Assembly: GCF_025643595.1 (NCBI RefSeq)
Contig: NZ_CP102826.1
Coordinates: forward strand, 4,092,001 to 4,156,000
Direction of reading: 5' to 3'
Length of the DNA: 64,000 nucleotides
Source: Saccharopolyspora rosea
GTDB lineage: Bacteria > Actinomycetota > Actinomycetes > Mycobacteriales > Pseudonocardiaceae
The notes beneath the pieces were generated by a model. That model did no database searches. It had not been told where the DNA came from and was given only the letters and a program-made list of their open reading frames with translations. The translations under genes were made by a program, and so were the position numbers. How positions within the stretch are numbered: position 1 is the first letter of the stretch; each line of letters opens with the position of its first letter. Shown here piece after piece: positions 8,962 to 17,968 of this stretch.

Positions 8962-9717
8962 TCACCGGCTCGCCTGGAGGTGCTTGTTCCACGGCTCGAA
9001 ACCGGCCCGCTCGGCGTCGGCCGTGGAGCGGAACCAGACACCGGCCTTGGTGCGTTCGTAGTAGGGCGACTGCATCGTGTGGTAGCGCATCGACCGGGTG
9101 TTGCCCTTGACCCGGTAGCTGCTGTGCGGAGCGCGCCCGTTGGCCTTGGGCAGCACCGAACCCGGGTACGGCCCCGGGGTGCCGAACTGGCTGACGTCCT
9201 CCTCGGGCTCGGACTGGACCGGGATCTCGCGCGGGGTGCGGGCACCGTCGTCGTAGACGACCGGCGCGGTGACCGTCGGCGTCCCCTCGGCGGGATCCAT
9301 CGGCGGCCGGTTCGCCGAGACCAGCACCGCCACCTCCAGGTAGCCCTCGCTGTCCCCGGAGGCGAACGCAGGTCTGTCCGAAGAGGACATCGGCATCGCG
9401 CGCCGCACCGGCTGTTGCCGCACCGGCTCGACCGGGCGTCCGGTGTGGACCGGTTGCTCGGCAGTCCCCTCGATCGCCTTCGGCTCGCTGACACCGCGCA
9501 GCACCAGCGGCGTCACGTCACGTCGCGGCGAACGAGCCAACAGCCAGGCGTTGCACAGCGAACCCGCCACGAAGCACACCACTAAGAGCCCCACGAGCAA
9601 CGCGGACGCGCCGCCGATCGGGACCGCCAGCACCAGCGGCACCGCGAACGCGGCCACCGCCCAGTACACCCACTGCCGCTTTTCCAGGGACGGAGCACGA
9701 TGCCTTGGCTTCGACAC
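8962..9717 (-). CDS. Membrane protein with C-terminal sunset domain (ArfC-like)
   Basis: 251 residues: short basic N-terminus, two adjacent membrane segments (about 16-37 and 38-58), a long polar Pro/Glu-rich linker, and a C-terminal domain YRVKGN-MRYH-SPYYERTKAGVWFRSTADAERAGFEPW that matches the sunset domain seen in ArfC-like channel accessory proteins of actinobacteria. Starts GTG behind GGGTGA. Function is not established; the domain is thought to be extracytoplasmic. Monocistronic with its own terminator. Confidence 0.7.
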   Translation of the reverse strand: MSKPRHRAPSLEKRQWVYWAVAAFAVPLVLAVPIGGASALLVGLLVVCFVAGSLCNAWLLARSPRRDVTPLVLRGVSEPKAIEGTAEQPVHTGRPVEPVRQQPVRRAMPMSSSDRPAFASGDSEGYLEVAVLVSANRPPMDPAEGTPTVTAPVVYDDGARTPREIPVQSEPEEDVSQFGTPGPYPGSVLPKANGRAPHSSYRVKGNTRSMRYHTMQSPYYERTKAGVWFRSTADAERAGFEPWNKHLQASR

Positions 9718-9878
9718 GAATCACCCCGAGTGATCGCCGGATGCTTGACCTGATCGCCAGCTGCGGCTTTCTAACCACACATTCGGTGCCTCAACCACCG
9801 GAGGGGCACACGTCCGCGTGACGGGCGAGCGTCAAGTCACCCTTTCGAGTCGCCGGGGGTGTGGAGCGGGACGCACCG

Positions 9879-11303
9879 TCACCGCCGTCCGGACCTCGGG
9901 TGGCGCGTGGTCCCGGCGCCGTGCGCGAACGAGCCGGATTCCGCGCCGCGCAACGGTTCCGGCTGCCTGCGCAGGTTCTCCAGGGAGCGCCGCAGGTCCG
10001 CCAGGAACAGGTCGGCGAGGTCGTGGGTCATCCCGTTGCGCACCACGATCCGCAGCACCGCGAGGTCCGTCCGGTCGGCCGGGAAGGTGTAGGCGGGCAC
10101 CAGCCAGCCGCGCTCGCGCAGGTGCGCCGAGACGTCGAAGACGGAGTAACCGCCGACGTCGCCGGCGAGGGTGAAGGCGAACACCGGCAGCTCGTCGCCC
10201 CGCGTCAGCAGCCGGAACGGGCCGAGCTCGGCGATCCGGTCGGCCAGCGACGTCGCGACGTCCCGGCACGTCGACTGCACGCGCCGGTAGCCCTCGAAGC
10301 CCAGGCGCAGGAAGGTGAAGTACTGCGCGACCACCTGCGCGCCGGGGCGGGAGAAGTTCAGCGCGAACGTCGGCATGTTCCCGCCCAGGTAGTTGACGGA
10401 GAACACCAGGTCCTCCGGCAGCGCCGCGGTGTCGCGCCACACCACCCAGCCGACTCCGGGGTACACCAGCCCGTACTTGTGGCCGGAGGTGTTGATCGAC
10501 GCCACGCGGTCGAGCCGGAAGTCCCAGGGCAGCTCCGGATCGCAGAACGGGGCGATCATCGCGCCGGAGGCGCCGTCGACGTGCACCGGGACGTCCAGGT
10601 CCCGTTCGTCGCGCGACCGGTCCAGCGCGGCGCAGATCTCGGCCACCGGTTCGTAGCTGCCGTCGAACGTGGACCCGAGCACCGCGACGACGCCGATGGT
10701 GTTCTCGTCGCAGCGGGCCACCGCCGACTCGGCGTCGAGGTGGAAGCGTTCGCCCTCCATCGGGACCACGCGGGGCTCGACGTCCCAGTAGTCGGCGAAC
10801 TTCTCCCAACAGATCTGCACGTCGGCGCCCATGACGAGGTTCGGGCGGTCGGCGGGCCGTCCCGCCGCGCGGCGCGCGTGCTGCCAGCGGCGCTTCAGGG
10901 CGAGCCCGGCGAGCATGCACGCCTCGCTGGAACCGGTCGTCGAGCACCCGATCGCGTCGTCGGCCGACGGCGCCCGCCACAGGTGGGCGAGCATCCGCAC
11001 GCACCGCTGTTCGAGGGCCGCGGTGCGCGGGTACTCGTCCTTGTCGATCATGTTCTTCTCGGCGCACTCGGCCATCAGCCGGTCGGCCAGCGGTTCCATC
11101 CAGCTGGTGACGAACGTGGCGAGGTTCAACCGGGCGTTGCCGTCGAGCATCAGTTCGTCGTGGACGATCTGGTACGCGACCGCGGGGTCCAGGTCACCGT
11201 CGGGCAGCCGCTCGCGCGGCACCCGCACCGGTTCGGCGACGAACACCGGGTTGTACGACAGGTGCGCCCGGCGCGGTTCCCGTCCCGGATGCCCAAGCGT
11301 CAT
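9879..11303 (-). CDS. gadB: Glutamate decarboxylase
   Basis: 474-residue PLP enzyme converting glutamate to GABA and CO2. The PLP lysine is Lys276 in SINTSGHKYG, and Asp243 in VHVDGASGAMIAPF pairs with the pyridine nitrogen; STTGSSEACMLAGLALK is the phosphate-binding segment. Length and order match bacterial GadB. No GadC antiporter or glutaminase gene is adjacent, so acid resistance through GABA export is not evident here. It is divergent from csoR, and a degenerate CsoR-like site lies about 56 bp before its start. Confidence 0.93.
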   Translation of the reverse strand: MTLGHPGREPRRAHLSYNPVFVAEPVRVPRERLPDGDLDPAVAYQIVHDELMLDGNARLNLATFVTSWMEPLADRLMAECAEKNMIDKDEYPRTAALEQRCVRMLAHLWRAPSADDAIGCSTTGSSEACMLAGLALKRRWQHARRAAGRPADRPNLVMGADVQICWEKFADYWDVEPRVVPMEGERFHLDAESAVARCDENTIGVVAVLGSTFDGSYEPVAEICAALDRSRDERDLDVPVHVDGASGAMIAPFCDPELPWDFRLDRVASINTSGHKYGLVYPGVGWVVWRDTAALPEDLVFSVNYLGGNMPTFALNFSRPGAQVVAQYFTFLRLGFEGYRRVQSTCRDVATSLADRIAELGPFRLLTRGDELPVFAFTLAGDVGGYSVFDVSAHLRERGWLVPAYTFPADRTDLAVLRIVVRNGMTHDLADLFLADLRRSLENLRRQPEPLRGAESGSFAHGAGTTRHPRSGRR

Positions 11304-11358
11304 GTCCCCACGCTAGGCGGGCCGTGCGGCGCGCGCAGTCGCGACCGTTCCACACCGA

Positions 11359-11373
11359 TACCCCCGTAGGGTA
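11359..11373. promoter_or_regulatory. CsoR-like site TACCC-N5-GGGTA before gadB
   Basis: Sequence TACCCCCGTAGGGTA, five-base arms, resembling the better site before csoR. It lies in the gadB promoter region. Weaker symmetry than the csoR site, so binding is only a possibility. Confidence 0.35.
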
Positions 11374-11467
11374 AACCGCCGAGCACGCCGATACCCCGCG
11401 CGCGCACCGATTCGATCTCGGGAAAAACGCGAAACTCCGCAGGCCGCGAGCGGCGCCGGAATTCTTT

Positions 11468-11497
11468 TTGACTACCTATACCCCCTTGGGGTATAAC
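11468..11497 (+). promoter_or_regulatory. csoR promoter TTGACT-18-TATAAC
   Basis: -35 TTGACT (11468-11473) and -10 TATAAC (11492-11497) separated by 18 bp. The spacer is almost entirely the CsoR palindrome, so bound repressor would exclude RNA polymerase. Confidence 0.7.
11477..11495. promoter_or_regulatory. CsoR operator TATACCCCCTTGGGGTATA
   Basis: Eight-base inverted arms TATACCCC/GGGGTATA with a three-base centre, matching the known G/C-rich, ATA-flanked CsoR operator type. Copper binding to CsoR should release it. Confidence 0.85.
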
Positions 11498-11520
11498 TGC
11501 CGGTGTCGGAGGAGGACGCC

Positions 11521-11802
11521 ATGCCCGGATACGCGCACGACAAGGACGACTACGCCAGGCGACTGCGCCGCATCGAGGGCCAGGTCCGCGGTCTGGCGCG
11601 CATGATCGACAATGACGAGTACTGCATCGACGTGCTCACGCAGGTCTCCGCTGCCACGCGGGCGTTGCGGTCGGTGGCGCTCGGACTGCTCGACGAGCAC
11701 CTCAAGCACTGCGTCGCCGAGGCGATGAACGCCGACGACGCGTCCGCCGACGAGAAGATCCGCGAGGCCGGCGACGCGATCGCCCGCCTGGTGAAGTCCT
11801 GA
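11521..11802 (+). CDS. csoR: Copper-sensing repressor CsoR
   Basis: 93-residue all-helical DUF156 protein. The Cu(I) triad of CsoR is present: Cys in DNDEYCIDVL, and His-x-x-x-Cys as HLKHC in the next helix. The RLRRIEGQVRGLARMI helix carries the family's DNA-contacting Arg residues. The ATG has GGAGGAGG upstream; a GTG six codons earlier overlaps that site and is unlikely. First gene of a csoR-copZ-copA operon under its own operator. Confidence 0.95.
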   Translation: MPGYAHDKDDYARRLRRIEGQVRGLARMIDNDEYCIDVLTQVSAATRALRSVALGLLDEHLKHCVAEAMNADDASADEKIREAGDAIARLVKS

Positions 11803-11834
11803 CGCGGCACACCCGACGAGAGGAGAGGTTCGAC

Positions 11835-12044
11835 ATGACCCAGACCCGCTACACCGTCACCGGCATGACCTGCGAGCACTGCGCGCGCTCGGTGACCGAG
11901 GAGATCAGCGCGATCTCCGGGGTCTCCGACGTGTCGGTGGAGCTGTCCACCGGGGACGTCACCGTGACCAGCTCGGCGCCGATCGACGAGTCCGACATCC
12001 GCGCCGCGGTCGAAGAGGCCGGCTACGAGCTGGCCGCGAGCTGA
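11835..12044 (+). CDS. copZ: Copper chaperone CopZ (HMA domain)
   Basis: 69-residue single heavy-metal-associated domain with GMTCEHC at residues 10-16, the Cu(I) Cys-x-x-Cys loop, and the family C-terminal EEAGYEL. It should hand Cu(I) to the P-type ATPase encoded next and possibly to CsoR. Ribosome site GAGAGGAGAGG; 32 bp after csoR. Confidence 0.95.
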   Translation: MTQTRYTVTGMTCEHCARSVTEEISAISGVSDVSVELSTGDVTVTSSAPIDESDIRAAVEEAGYELAAS

Positions 12045-12050
12045 GCGCGG

Positions 12051-12079
12051 GCGGGGCCGTCCGCGGTGGACGGCCCCGC
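12051..12079. terminator. Intercistronic hairpin between copZ and copA
   Basis: Perfect 12-bp stem GCGGGGCCGTCC/GGACGGCCCCGC with a five-base loop, starting 7 bp after the copZ stop and ending just before the copA ribosome site. No T-tract, so it may stabilise the csoR-copZ message or attenuate readthrough rather than stop it. Confidence 0.5.
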
Positions 12080-12095
12080 TCCGAGGAGGGAAGCG

Positions 12096-14333
12096 ATGAG
12101 CGACACCATCACCGGGACCGCGCCCCGGGAGATCGAACTGGCCATCGGCGGCATGACCTGCGCCTCCTGCGCCGCCCGCGTCCAGCGCAAACTGGGCAAG
12201 CTCGACGGCGTGAGCGCCGCGGTCAACTACGCCACCGAGAAGGCCAAGATCACCTACCCGCCCGACATGGACCCGCGCGATCTCGTGGCGCAGGTGGAGG
12301 CCGCGGGCTACACGGCCGCGCTGCCCGCCGAACCGGGCGCCCCGGAGTCCGAAGAGGACCCGACCGCGCCGCTGCGCCGTCGGCTGGTCGTCTCCGCCCT
12401 CCTGGCGGTGCCGGTGATCGTGCTGGCGATGGTCCCCGCGGTGCAGTTCACCTACTGGCAGTGGATCTCGCTGGTGCTGGCCGCCCCGGTCGTGGTCTGG
12501 GGGGCGTGGCCGTTCCACGCGGCCACCTGGACCAACCTGCGGCACGGCGCGGCCACCATGGACACGCTGATCTCGATGGGCACGCTGGCTGCCTTCGGCT
12601 GGTCGCTGTACGCGCTGCTGTTCGGGACCGCCGGGATGCCCGGCATGACCCACTCGTTCGAACTGACCATCTCCCGCGGCGGCACCGAGGGCTCCATCTA
12701 CCTGGAGGTCGCCGCCGGGGTGACCACGTTCATCCTGGCCGGCCGCTACTTCGAGGCCCGGTCCAAGCGGCGGGCGGGCGCGGCGCTGCGGGCGCTGCTG
12801 GAGCTGGGCGCCAAGGACGTCGCGGTGCTGCGGGACGGCCGGGAGCAGCGCATCCCCGTCGACCGGCTCGCGGTCGGCGACCGGTTCGTGGTGCGCCCGG
12901 GCGAGAAGATCGCCACCGACGGCGTGGTGGACGAGGGCAGCTCGGCGGTGGACGCCAGCATGCTCACCGGCGAGTCGGTGCCGGTGGAGGTCGGCGTCGG
13001 CGACGCCGTCGTGGGTGCCACGGTGAACGCGGGCGGACGACTGGTGGTCCGCGCCACCCGCGTCGGCGCGGACACCCAGCTGGCGCAGATGGCCAAGCTC
13101 GTCGAGGACGCCCAGAGCGGCAAGGCGGCCGTGCAGCGGCTGGCCGACCGGATCTCGGCGGTGTTCGTGCCGATCGTGATCGGGCTCGCGCTGGTGACGC
13201 TGGCGGGCTGGCTGCTGGCCGGGGCCGGACCGGCGGCGGCGTTCACCGCGGCGGTGGCCGTGCTGATCATCGCCTGCCCGTGCGCGCTGGGCCTGGCCAC
13301 CCCCACGGCCCTGCTCGTCGGCACCGGCCGGGGCGCCCAGCTCGGCGTGCTGATCAAGGGACCGGAGGTGCTGGAGTCCACCCGCCAGGTCGACACGGTC
13401 GTGCTGGACAAGACCGGCACGGTCACCACCGGCCGGATGTCGCTGGTGGGCGTGCGCACCGCCGACGGCGTCGACGCCACCGAAGTGCTGCGCCTGGCGG
13501 GCGCGGCCGAGCACGCTTCCGAGCACCCCGTCGCGCAGGCCATCGCCCGGGGTGCCAGCGAGCGGATCGGCGACCTGCCCGACGTCGCGGAGTTCGGCAA
13601 CGTCGAAGGGCTCGGCGTGCAGGCGGTGGTCGACGGCCACGCCGTGCTCGTCGGCCGTCCCGCCCTGCTGGAGCAGTGGAGCCAGCCGCTGCCCGAGTCG
13701 CTGCGCACCGCGCGGGAGGAAGCCGAGCGGCTGGGCCGCACCGCGGTCGCGGTGGCCTGGGACGGCGCGGCACGCGCCGTGCTGGAGGTCGCCGACACCG
13801 TCAAGCCGACCTCGGCCCGGGCCATCGCCGAACTCCGCGCGCTGGGTCTGATCCCGGTGCTGCTGACCGGCGACAACGAGGCGGTGGCGCGGACCGTGGC
13901 CGCGGAGGTGGGCATCGACGAGGTCATCGCCGAGGTCCTGCCGCGGGACAAGGTGGACGTGGTCGCCCGCCTGCAGTCCGAAGGCCGTGTCGTGGCGATG
14001 GTCGGCGACGGCGTCAACGACGCGGCGGCACTGGCCCGGGCCGACCTCGGCCTGGCCATGGGCACCGGCACCGACGTGGCGATCGAGGCCGGCGACCTGA
14101 CCCTGGTGCGCGGCGACCTGCGCGCCGCCGCGGACGCGATCCGCCTGTCCCGCCGCACCCTGGGCACCATCAAGGGCAACCTGTTCTGGGCGTTCGCCTA
14201 CAACGTCGCCGCCCTGCCGCTGGCCGCCGCCGGGCTGCTCAACCCCATGATCGCGGGGGCGGCGATGGCCTTCAGCTCGGTGTTCGTGGTCGGCAACAGC
14301 CTGCGGCTGCGCCGCTTCCGCGGCGCCGCGTGA
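12096..14333 (+). CDS. copA: Cu(I)-exporting P1B-type ATPase CopA
   Basis: 745 residues. One N-terminal HMA domain (GMTCASC at 19-25), then eight membrane segments. Catalytic motifs in order: TGES (about 291) in the actuator, CPC (394-396) in the transport site, DKTGT with phosphorylated Asp438, SEHP (about 475) for nucleotide binding, and [16 protein letters not shown] near the C-terminus. It exports Cu(I) with CopZ as donor. ATG follows GAGGAGGG; the ten upstream codons in frame overlap the intercistronic hairpin. The CPC motif and CsoR/CopZ context favour Cu(I) over Zn/Cd. Confidence 0.95.
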   Translation: MSDTITGTAPREIELAIGGMTCASCAARVQRKLGKLDGVSAAVNYATEKAKITYPPDMDPRDLVAQVEAAGYTAALPAEPGAPESEEDPTAPLRRRLVVSALLAVPVIVLAMVPAVQFTYWQWISLVLAAPVVVWGAWPFHAATWTNLRHGAATMDTLISMGTLAAFGWSLYALLFGTAGMPGMTHSFELTISRGGTEGSIYLEVAAGVTTFILAGRYFEARSKRRAGAALRALLELGAKDVAVLRDGREQRIPVDRLAVGDRFVVRPGEKIATDGVVDEGSSAVDASMLTGESVPVEVGVGDAVVGATVNAGGRLVVRATRVGADTQLAQMAKLVEDAQSGKAAVQRLADRISAVFVPIVIGLALVTLAGWLLAGAGPAAAFTAAVAVLIIACPCALGLATPTALLVGTGRGAQLGVLIKGPEVLESTRQVDTVVLDKTGTVTTGRMSLVGVRTADGVDATEVLRLAGAAEHASEHPVAQAIARGASERIGDLPDVAEFGNVEGLGVQAVVDGHAVLVGRPALLEQWSQPLPESLRTAREEAERLGRTAVAVAWDGAARAVLEVADTVKPTSARAIAELRALGLIPVLLTGDNEAVARTVAAEVGIDEVIAEVLPRDKVDVVARLQSEGRVVAMVGDGVNDAAALARADLGLAMGTGTDVAIEAGDLTLVRGDLRAAADAIRLSRRTLGTIKGNLFWAFAYNVAALPLAAAGLLNPMIAGAAMAFSSVFVVGNSLRLRRFRGAA

Positions 14334-14340
14334 CCGCGCG

Positions 14341-14369
14341 GGGCGGGGCTTGCCAACGCGGCCCCGCCC
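14341..14369. terminator. GC hairpin after copA
   Basis: GGGCGGGGC and GCCCCGCCC, a perfect 9-bp stem with an 11-base loop, beginning 8 bp after the copA stop. No T-tract, typical of high-GC actinobacterial terminators. Confidence 0.55.
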
Positions 14370-14406
14370 TCGCATGATCAAGGCGATCGGGCGGGGAGGG
14401 ACGTGC

Positions 14407-15246
14407 ATGGACGACGGCACCGAACGCAGCGGACCGGAGCTGTTCAACGATCCGCTGGCGGGCGTGGATCGCACCCGGCCGAACCCGGCGCGGATGTACG
14501 ACTACTACCTCGGCGGCGCGCACAACTTCGCGGTGGACCGCGCCGCCGCCGACGAGGTGCTGGCCGTGCTGCCCGAGACCCGCACGTTCGCCCGGCACAA
14601 CCGGGCGTTCCTGCAACGCGCGGTGCGGTACCTGGTCACCGAGGCCGGGATCACGCAGTTCCTCGACCTCGGCTCCGGCATCCCCACCGTCGGCAACGTG
14701 CACGAGATCGCGCAGCGGCTGGACCCGCGCTGCCGGGTGGTCTACGTCGACCACGAACCGGTCGCGGTGGCCCAGTCGCAGCGCATGCTCGCGGACAACG
14801 ACCGGGCCGCGATCGTCCGCGCCGACCTGCGCGATGCCGGGACGGTGCTCGCGCACCCGGAAACGACGCGGCTGCTGGACTTCTCGCGTCCCGTCGGGGT
14901 GCTGATGATCTCGGTGTTCCCGTTCATCCCCGACTCCGACGACCCGGCCGGGATCGTCGCCGCCTACCGCGACGCCTGCGTGCCCGGCAGCCACCTGGCG
15001 CTGTCGCACAGCCTGACCCCGGAGTACTGGCCGGGCGAGGTCGAGCAGGCCATCGACCTCTACCGCAACAGCACCCACCCGCTGCACCTGCGCGACCCCG
15101 ACCAGGTCGCCGCGCTGTTCGCGGGATACCGGCTGGTCGACCCCGGCCTGGTGTTCACCTCCGCGTGGCGGCCGGACGTCCCGGTCGACGCCGCGCAGGC
15201 GCGGGACAGCCGCGCCGTGGCCGCGGTCGGCGAGCTCGTCGGCTGA
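14407..15246 (+). CDS. SAM-dependent methyltransferase (DUF574/PF04672)
   Basis: 279 residues. The N-terminal signature RPNPARMYDYYLGGAHNFAVDR is the hallmark of this actinobacterial methyltransferase family; FLDLGSGIPTVGNVHEIAQ is the SAM-binding motif I, followed by VVYVDHEPVAVAQ and ADLRDAGTVL. The acceptor substrate is unknown for nearly all members. ATG preceded by GGGGAGGGA. Separated from copA by a hairpin, so probably its own unit. Confidence 0.88.
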   Translation: MDDGTERSGPELFNDPLAGVDRTRPNPARMYDYYLGGAHNFAVDRAAADEVLAVLPETRTFARHNRAFLQRAVRYLVTEAGITQFLDLGSGIPTVGNVHEIAQRLDPRCRVVYVDHEPVAVAQSQRMLADNDRAAIVRADLRDAGTVLAHPETTRLLDFSRPVGVLMISVFPFIPDSDDPAGIVAAYRDACVPGSHLALSHSLTPEYWPGEVEQAIDLYRNSTHPLHLRDPDQVAALFAGYRLVDPGLVFTSAWRPDVPVDAAQARDSRAVAAVGELVG

Positions 15247-15322
15247 CGCGCGGAGCTGGCCCGGCCCGAGCGCCGGTCGTAGGGTGGCGGCACCGGACTC
15301 CCGACCGGAAGGGGTTGTGGGC

Positions 15323-15832
15323 ATGACCAGCGCCGATCTGCTCGTCGACGCGTTCTCCCGGATCCGCGAGGCCGTCCACGAGGCCGCCGAGGGACTGGAC
15401 GCGGATCAGCTGGCGCACCGCGTCGACGAGGGGGCCAACTCGATCGCGTGGCTGGTGTGGCACCTGACGCGGGTGCAGGACGACCACGTGTCCGACCTCG
15501 CCGAGGTCGAGCAGGTCTGGACGGCGCAGGGATGGGCCGACCGGTTCGGCCTGGCGCTGCCGGTGGACGACACCGGCTACGGCCACGACGCCGACGACGT
15601 CGCGGCCGTGCGGGTCGGCTCGGCCGACCTGCTCACCGACTACCACGACGCGGTTTTCGAGCAGACCGTCGGCTACGTCGGCAAGCTCACCGACGCCGAC
15701 CTGCCGCGCATCATCGACGACGCGTGGGACCCGCCGGTCTCGCTGGGCGTCCGCCTGGTCAGCGTGATCGCCGACGACCTCCAGCACGCCGGGCAGGCCA
15801 ACTTCCTGCGCGGCGTGCTGGAGCGCGGCTGA
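15323..15832 (+). CDS. DinB-superfamily DUF664 protein (mycothiol-transferase type)
   Basis: 169-residue four-helix DinB-like protein. The metal-site histidines are where the family has them: WLVWHLTRVQDDHV and the C-terminal DDLQHAGQANFLRG. DUF664 members are annotated as mycothiol-dependent transferases acting on small thiols or electrophiles; the substrate here is unknown. ATG with GGAAGGGG upstream. 76 bp after the methyltransferase. Confidence 0.8.
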   Translation: MTSADLLVDAFSRIREAVHEAAEGLDADQLAHRVDEGANSIAWLVWHLTRVQDDHVSDLAEVEQVWTAQGWADRFGLALPVDDTGYGHDADDVAAVRVGSADLLTDYHDAVFEQTVGYVGKLTDADLPRIIDDAWDPPVSLGVRLVSVIADDLQHAGQANFLRGVLERG

Positions 15833-15849
15833 GACCCGCTTCGCGGGCG

Positions 15850-15928
15850 GCGGCAGCCGCTTTCCCCTTCGGGGACCCGCACCGCCGCGGGTTCCGGTCG
15901 CAGCGGCGCGGCAGCGCCTCCTCCAGGG
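15850..15928. repeat. Degenerate copy of the convergent-junction repeat
   Basis: Carries recognisable pieces of the family: CGGCAGCCGCTTT, the GCACCGCCGCGGGTTC module and CAGCGGCGCGGCAGCGCCTCC, in the orientation of the copies near 59.9 and 62.9 kb. It lies between two convergent stop codons. Confidence 0.55.
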
Positions 15929-15946
15929 GCGGCGGTCCCCGGTCCT

Positions 15947-17134
15947 TCAGTTGAGCGGGATTTCGCGGCCGCGGGCGAGCACCAGCGAACGCCGGTTCAG
16001 GGCTCCGAGGTCGGCTACCGGGTCGCCGTCGACCGCGAGGAGGTCGGCGGTGCACCCGGCGGCGAGGCGGCCGACGCGGTCGGCGACGCCCAGCGCGGCC
16101 GCGCTGGTGACCGTGGCCATCTCGATGATCCGCTCGCGGTCGAACCCGAGGTGCTCGTAGACCCCGAGGGCGTCGGGGAAACCGTCGAAGTCCGAACGCG
16201 GGACGCCCGCGTCGGTGCCGGTGATCAGCTGGACACCGAGCTCGTCCATCCACCGCAGCCGGTGCATGACGTGCTCGGCGCGCTGCGGGCCGATGCGGTC
16301 CAGGAAGTCCCGCCAGCGGGGCGGCATCGTCGAGCAGGCGTAGATGCCCTGGTCGGCCATGCGCTTGGCCACCTCGTCGCGGCGGTCGTAGCCGCCGTCG
16401 CCCAGCCACGTGCAGTGCTCGATCGTGGTCACGCCCGCCTCGACCGCCGAGGCGATCGCCTCGGCGCCGTGGGCGTGCGCGGCGACCGGCAGGCCCGCCC
16501 GGGCGGCTTCCTCGGTGACGGCCGCGAGTTCGGCGGTGCTGAACTGGGAAGCCCACATCGGCGGCGAACTCGGCGTCATCTGGCCGCCGGAGGCCATCAC
16601 CTTGATCACGTCCACGCCCAGCTCGGCGTTGCGCCGCACCCGGCGGCGGATCTCCTCCTCGCCGTCGGCCTCGCCGCCGAAGAACCAGCAGTGGCCGCGC
16701 GGGATCGTCACCGGCGGCCCGGCGGCGAGGATGCGCGGACCGTCGAGCTCGCCGCGCTCGACCGCGTCCCGGAGCCGGACGGCCGCCGCACCTCGGTCGC
16801 CGAGGTCGCGGATCGTGGTGACACCGGAGCGCAGCAGGCGCTGGGCGCGCCCGGCCATGCCGAGCAGCAGGTCGGTGTCGTCGGCGTCGATCACGTTGTC
16901 GATGGCGTCGAGGCTCGCGTCGAACGCGAGGTGCACGTGGCTGTTGATCAGACCGGGCAGCACGGTGCCCGCCGGGAAGTCCCGGCGACGCGCACCCTCC
17001 CCCGCCTGGGGCACCACCTCGGCGCGAGGTCCGACGGCGGTGATGGTGTCGCCGTCGACCAGCACGGCGCCGTCGTCGATCCGCTGCCCGGCCGGTCCCA
17101 CGAGCACGTGCGCGGCCGTGATCAGCTGTTGCAT
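15947..17134 (-). CDS. Metal-dependent amidohydrolase family protein
   Basis: 395-residue TIM-barrel hydrolase. Metal ligands visible: NSHVHLAF (His-x-His), Lys in VDVIKVMASGG, VAAHAHG, IEHCTW and GTDAGVPRSD. The N- and C-terminal beta-sandwich strands (VDGDTITAVGP and AGCTADLLAVDGDPVADLGAL) are typical of imidazolonepropionase/prolidase-like amidohydrolases. Substrate unknown. ATG placed behind AAGGAGGT; the frame is open 25 codons further upstream without a ribosome site. Confidence 0.85.
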   Translation of the reverse strand: MQQLITAAHVLVGPAGQRIDDGAVLVDGDTITAVGPRAEVVPQAGEGARRRDFPAGTVLPGLINSHVHLAFDASLDAIDNVIDADDTDLLLGMAGRAQRLLRSGVTTIRDLGDRGAAAVRLRDAVERGELDGPRILAAGPPVTIPRGHCWFFGGEADGEEEIRRRVRRNAELGVDVIKVMASGGQMTPSSPPMWASQFSTAELAAVTEEAARAGLPVAAHAHGAEAIASAVEAGVTTIEHCTWLGDGGYDRRDEVAKRMADQGIYACSTMPPRWRDFLDRIGPQRAEHVMHRLRWMDELGVQLITGTDAGVPRSDFDGFPDALGVYEHLGFDRERIIEMATVTSAAALGVADRVGRLAAGCTADLLAVDGDPVADLGALNRRSLVLARGREIPLN

Positions 17135-17427
17135 CCGCTGTACCTCCTTGTCGTCCGCCGACCAGGCTGGCACGGCGGCGACGGCGGTGGCAGCGGATTC
17201 GCCGATCACGCCCGGAAAATCCCTCGCAGCCCGCTCTCCACAGTGGAACGCGGGAGGCGGATTCGGGAATGATCAACGGTGCCGAAAGGAACGGCGCGGT
17301 GGCGCGGTGCGACGATTCACGTCGCGTCCGCCGACGATTCCCGGAGCGGAAATCGAACGGATGTGCCCGCCGCGGCGGAAGGCGGCCGGGCGCAATTCCG
17401 GCGCCCGGCCCCCGGCGTCGCGACGAT

Positions 17428-17658
17428 TCAGACGCGCTCGACGACGTCGGCTGAGATCACGCCGGTGGAGCCCAGCGTCCGCCGAGGCCGACGGGTTCCC
17501 CACGGTCCGTTCGCGGCGATGAGGTCCAGCGGGGGCGGGCAGGCCCGCCCGCCCTCGACCGGCACTACGATCGCGGTTTCGTCGTTGTCGAATGCGGCCT
17601 TGTTCGACACGGTTTTCACCCCGGGTTTTCGGGTGTCGAGTGGAATGGCGGCCGACAC
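17428..17658 (-). CDS. Small hypothetical protein (76 aa)
   Basis: GTG-started ORF with good third-position bias and a plausible soluble sequence (DNDETAIVVPVEGGRACPPPLDLIAANGPWG). Two cysteine-poor halves, no membrane segment, no motif I recognise. Upstream sequence CATAAT could be a -10. The gene lies alone between the amidohydrolase and the FAD oxidase. Confidence 0.45.
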   Translation of the reverse strand: MSAAIPLDTRKPGVKTVSNKAAFDNDETAIVVPVEGGRACPPPLDLIAANGPWGTRRPRRTLGSTGVISADVVERV

Positions 17659-17968
17659 GATCGTGCGGCGCGCTAATCATTATGACGCACGAGTTCGGCG
17701 ACCGTGTTCCGGGGGTGGCTCGAACGGGCGAGGAATCGCGGAATTCCACTGAGGATGATCACGGAATTGGTGCATCACCGCATTTCAGGGGCACTGCCCG
17801 CGGGATCGCCCCCGCGGGAGCTCCGCGGCCGGACGAGCGCTCGACCGCCGCGCTCGGTGGCGCGCTCCCCCGGCGCCCGGCGGGCGCTCGCGGCTCCGGG
17901 GCGCGAGCCCTTCCGGATCCACCCGTCCGGGTGAAAAGGTGTGCGCGGAGTCGATCATCGGAGGAGCG
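17659..17968. other. Intergenic region before the FAD oxidase
   Basis: Noticeably AT-richer patch around 17660-17790 (for example TAATCATTAT), then GC-rich sequence to the ribosome site GGAGGAG of the next gene. An ORF across 17704-17934 has poor third-position bias in its first half. Possible promoter area; no clear site. Confidence 0.4.

Noticed and set aside
11550-14474. 974-codon open frame on the minus strand opposite csoR-copZ-copA
   Set aside because: It mirrors copA codon by codon, is His/Gln/Arg/Gly-rich low-complexity sequence, and exists because GC-rich genes rarely contain stops in the antisense frame.
17704-17934. 76-codon plus-strand ORF before the FAD oxidase
   Set aside because: Mixed third-position composition, no ribosome site, no recognisable sequence.
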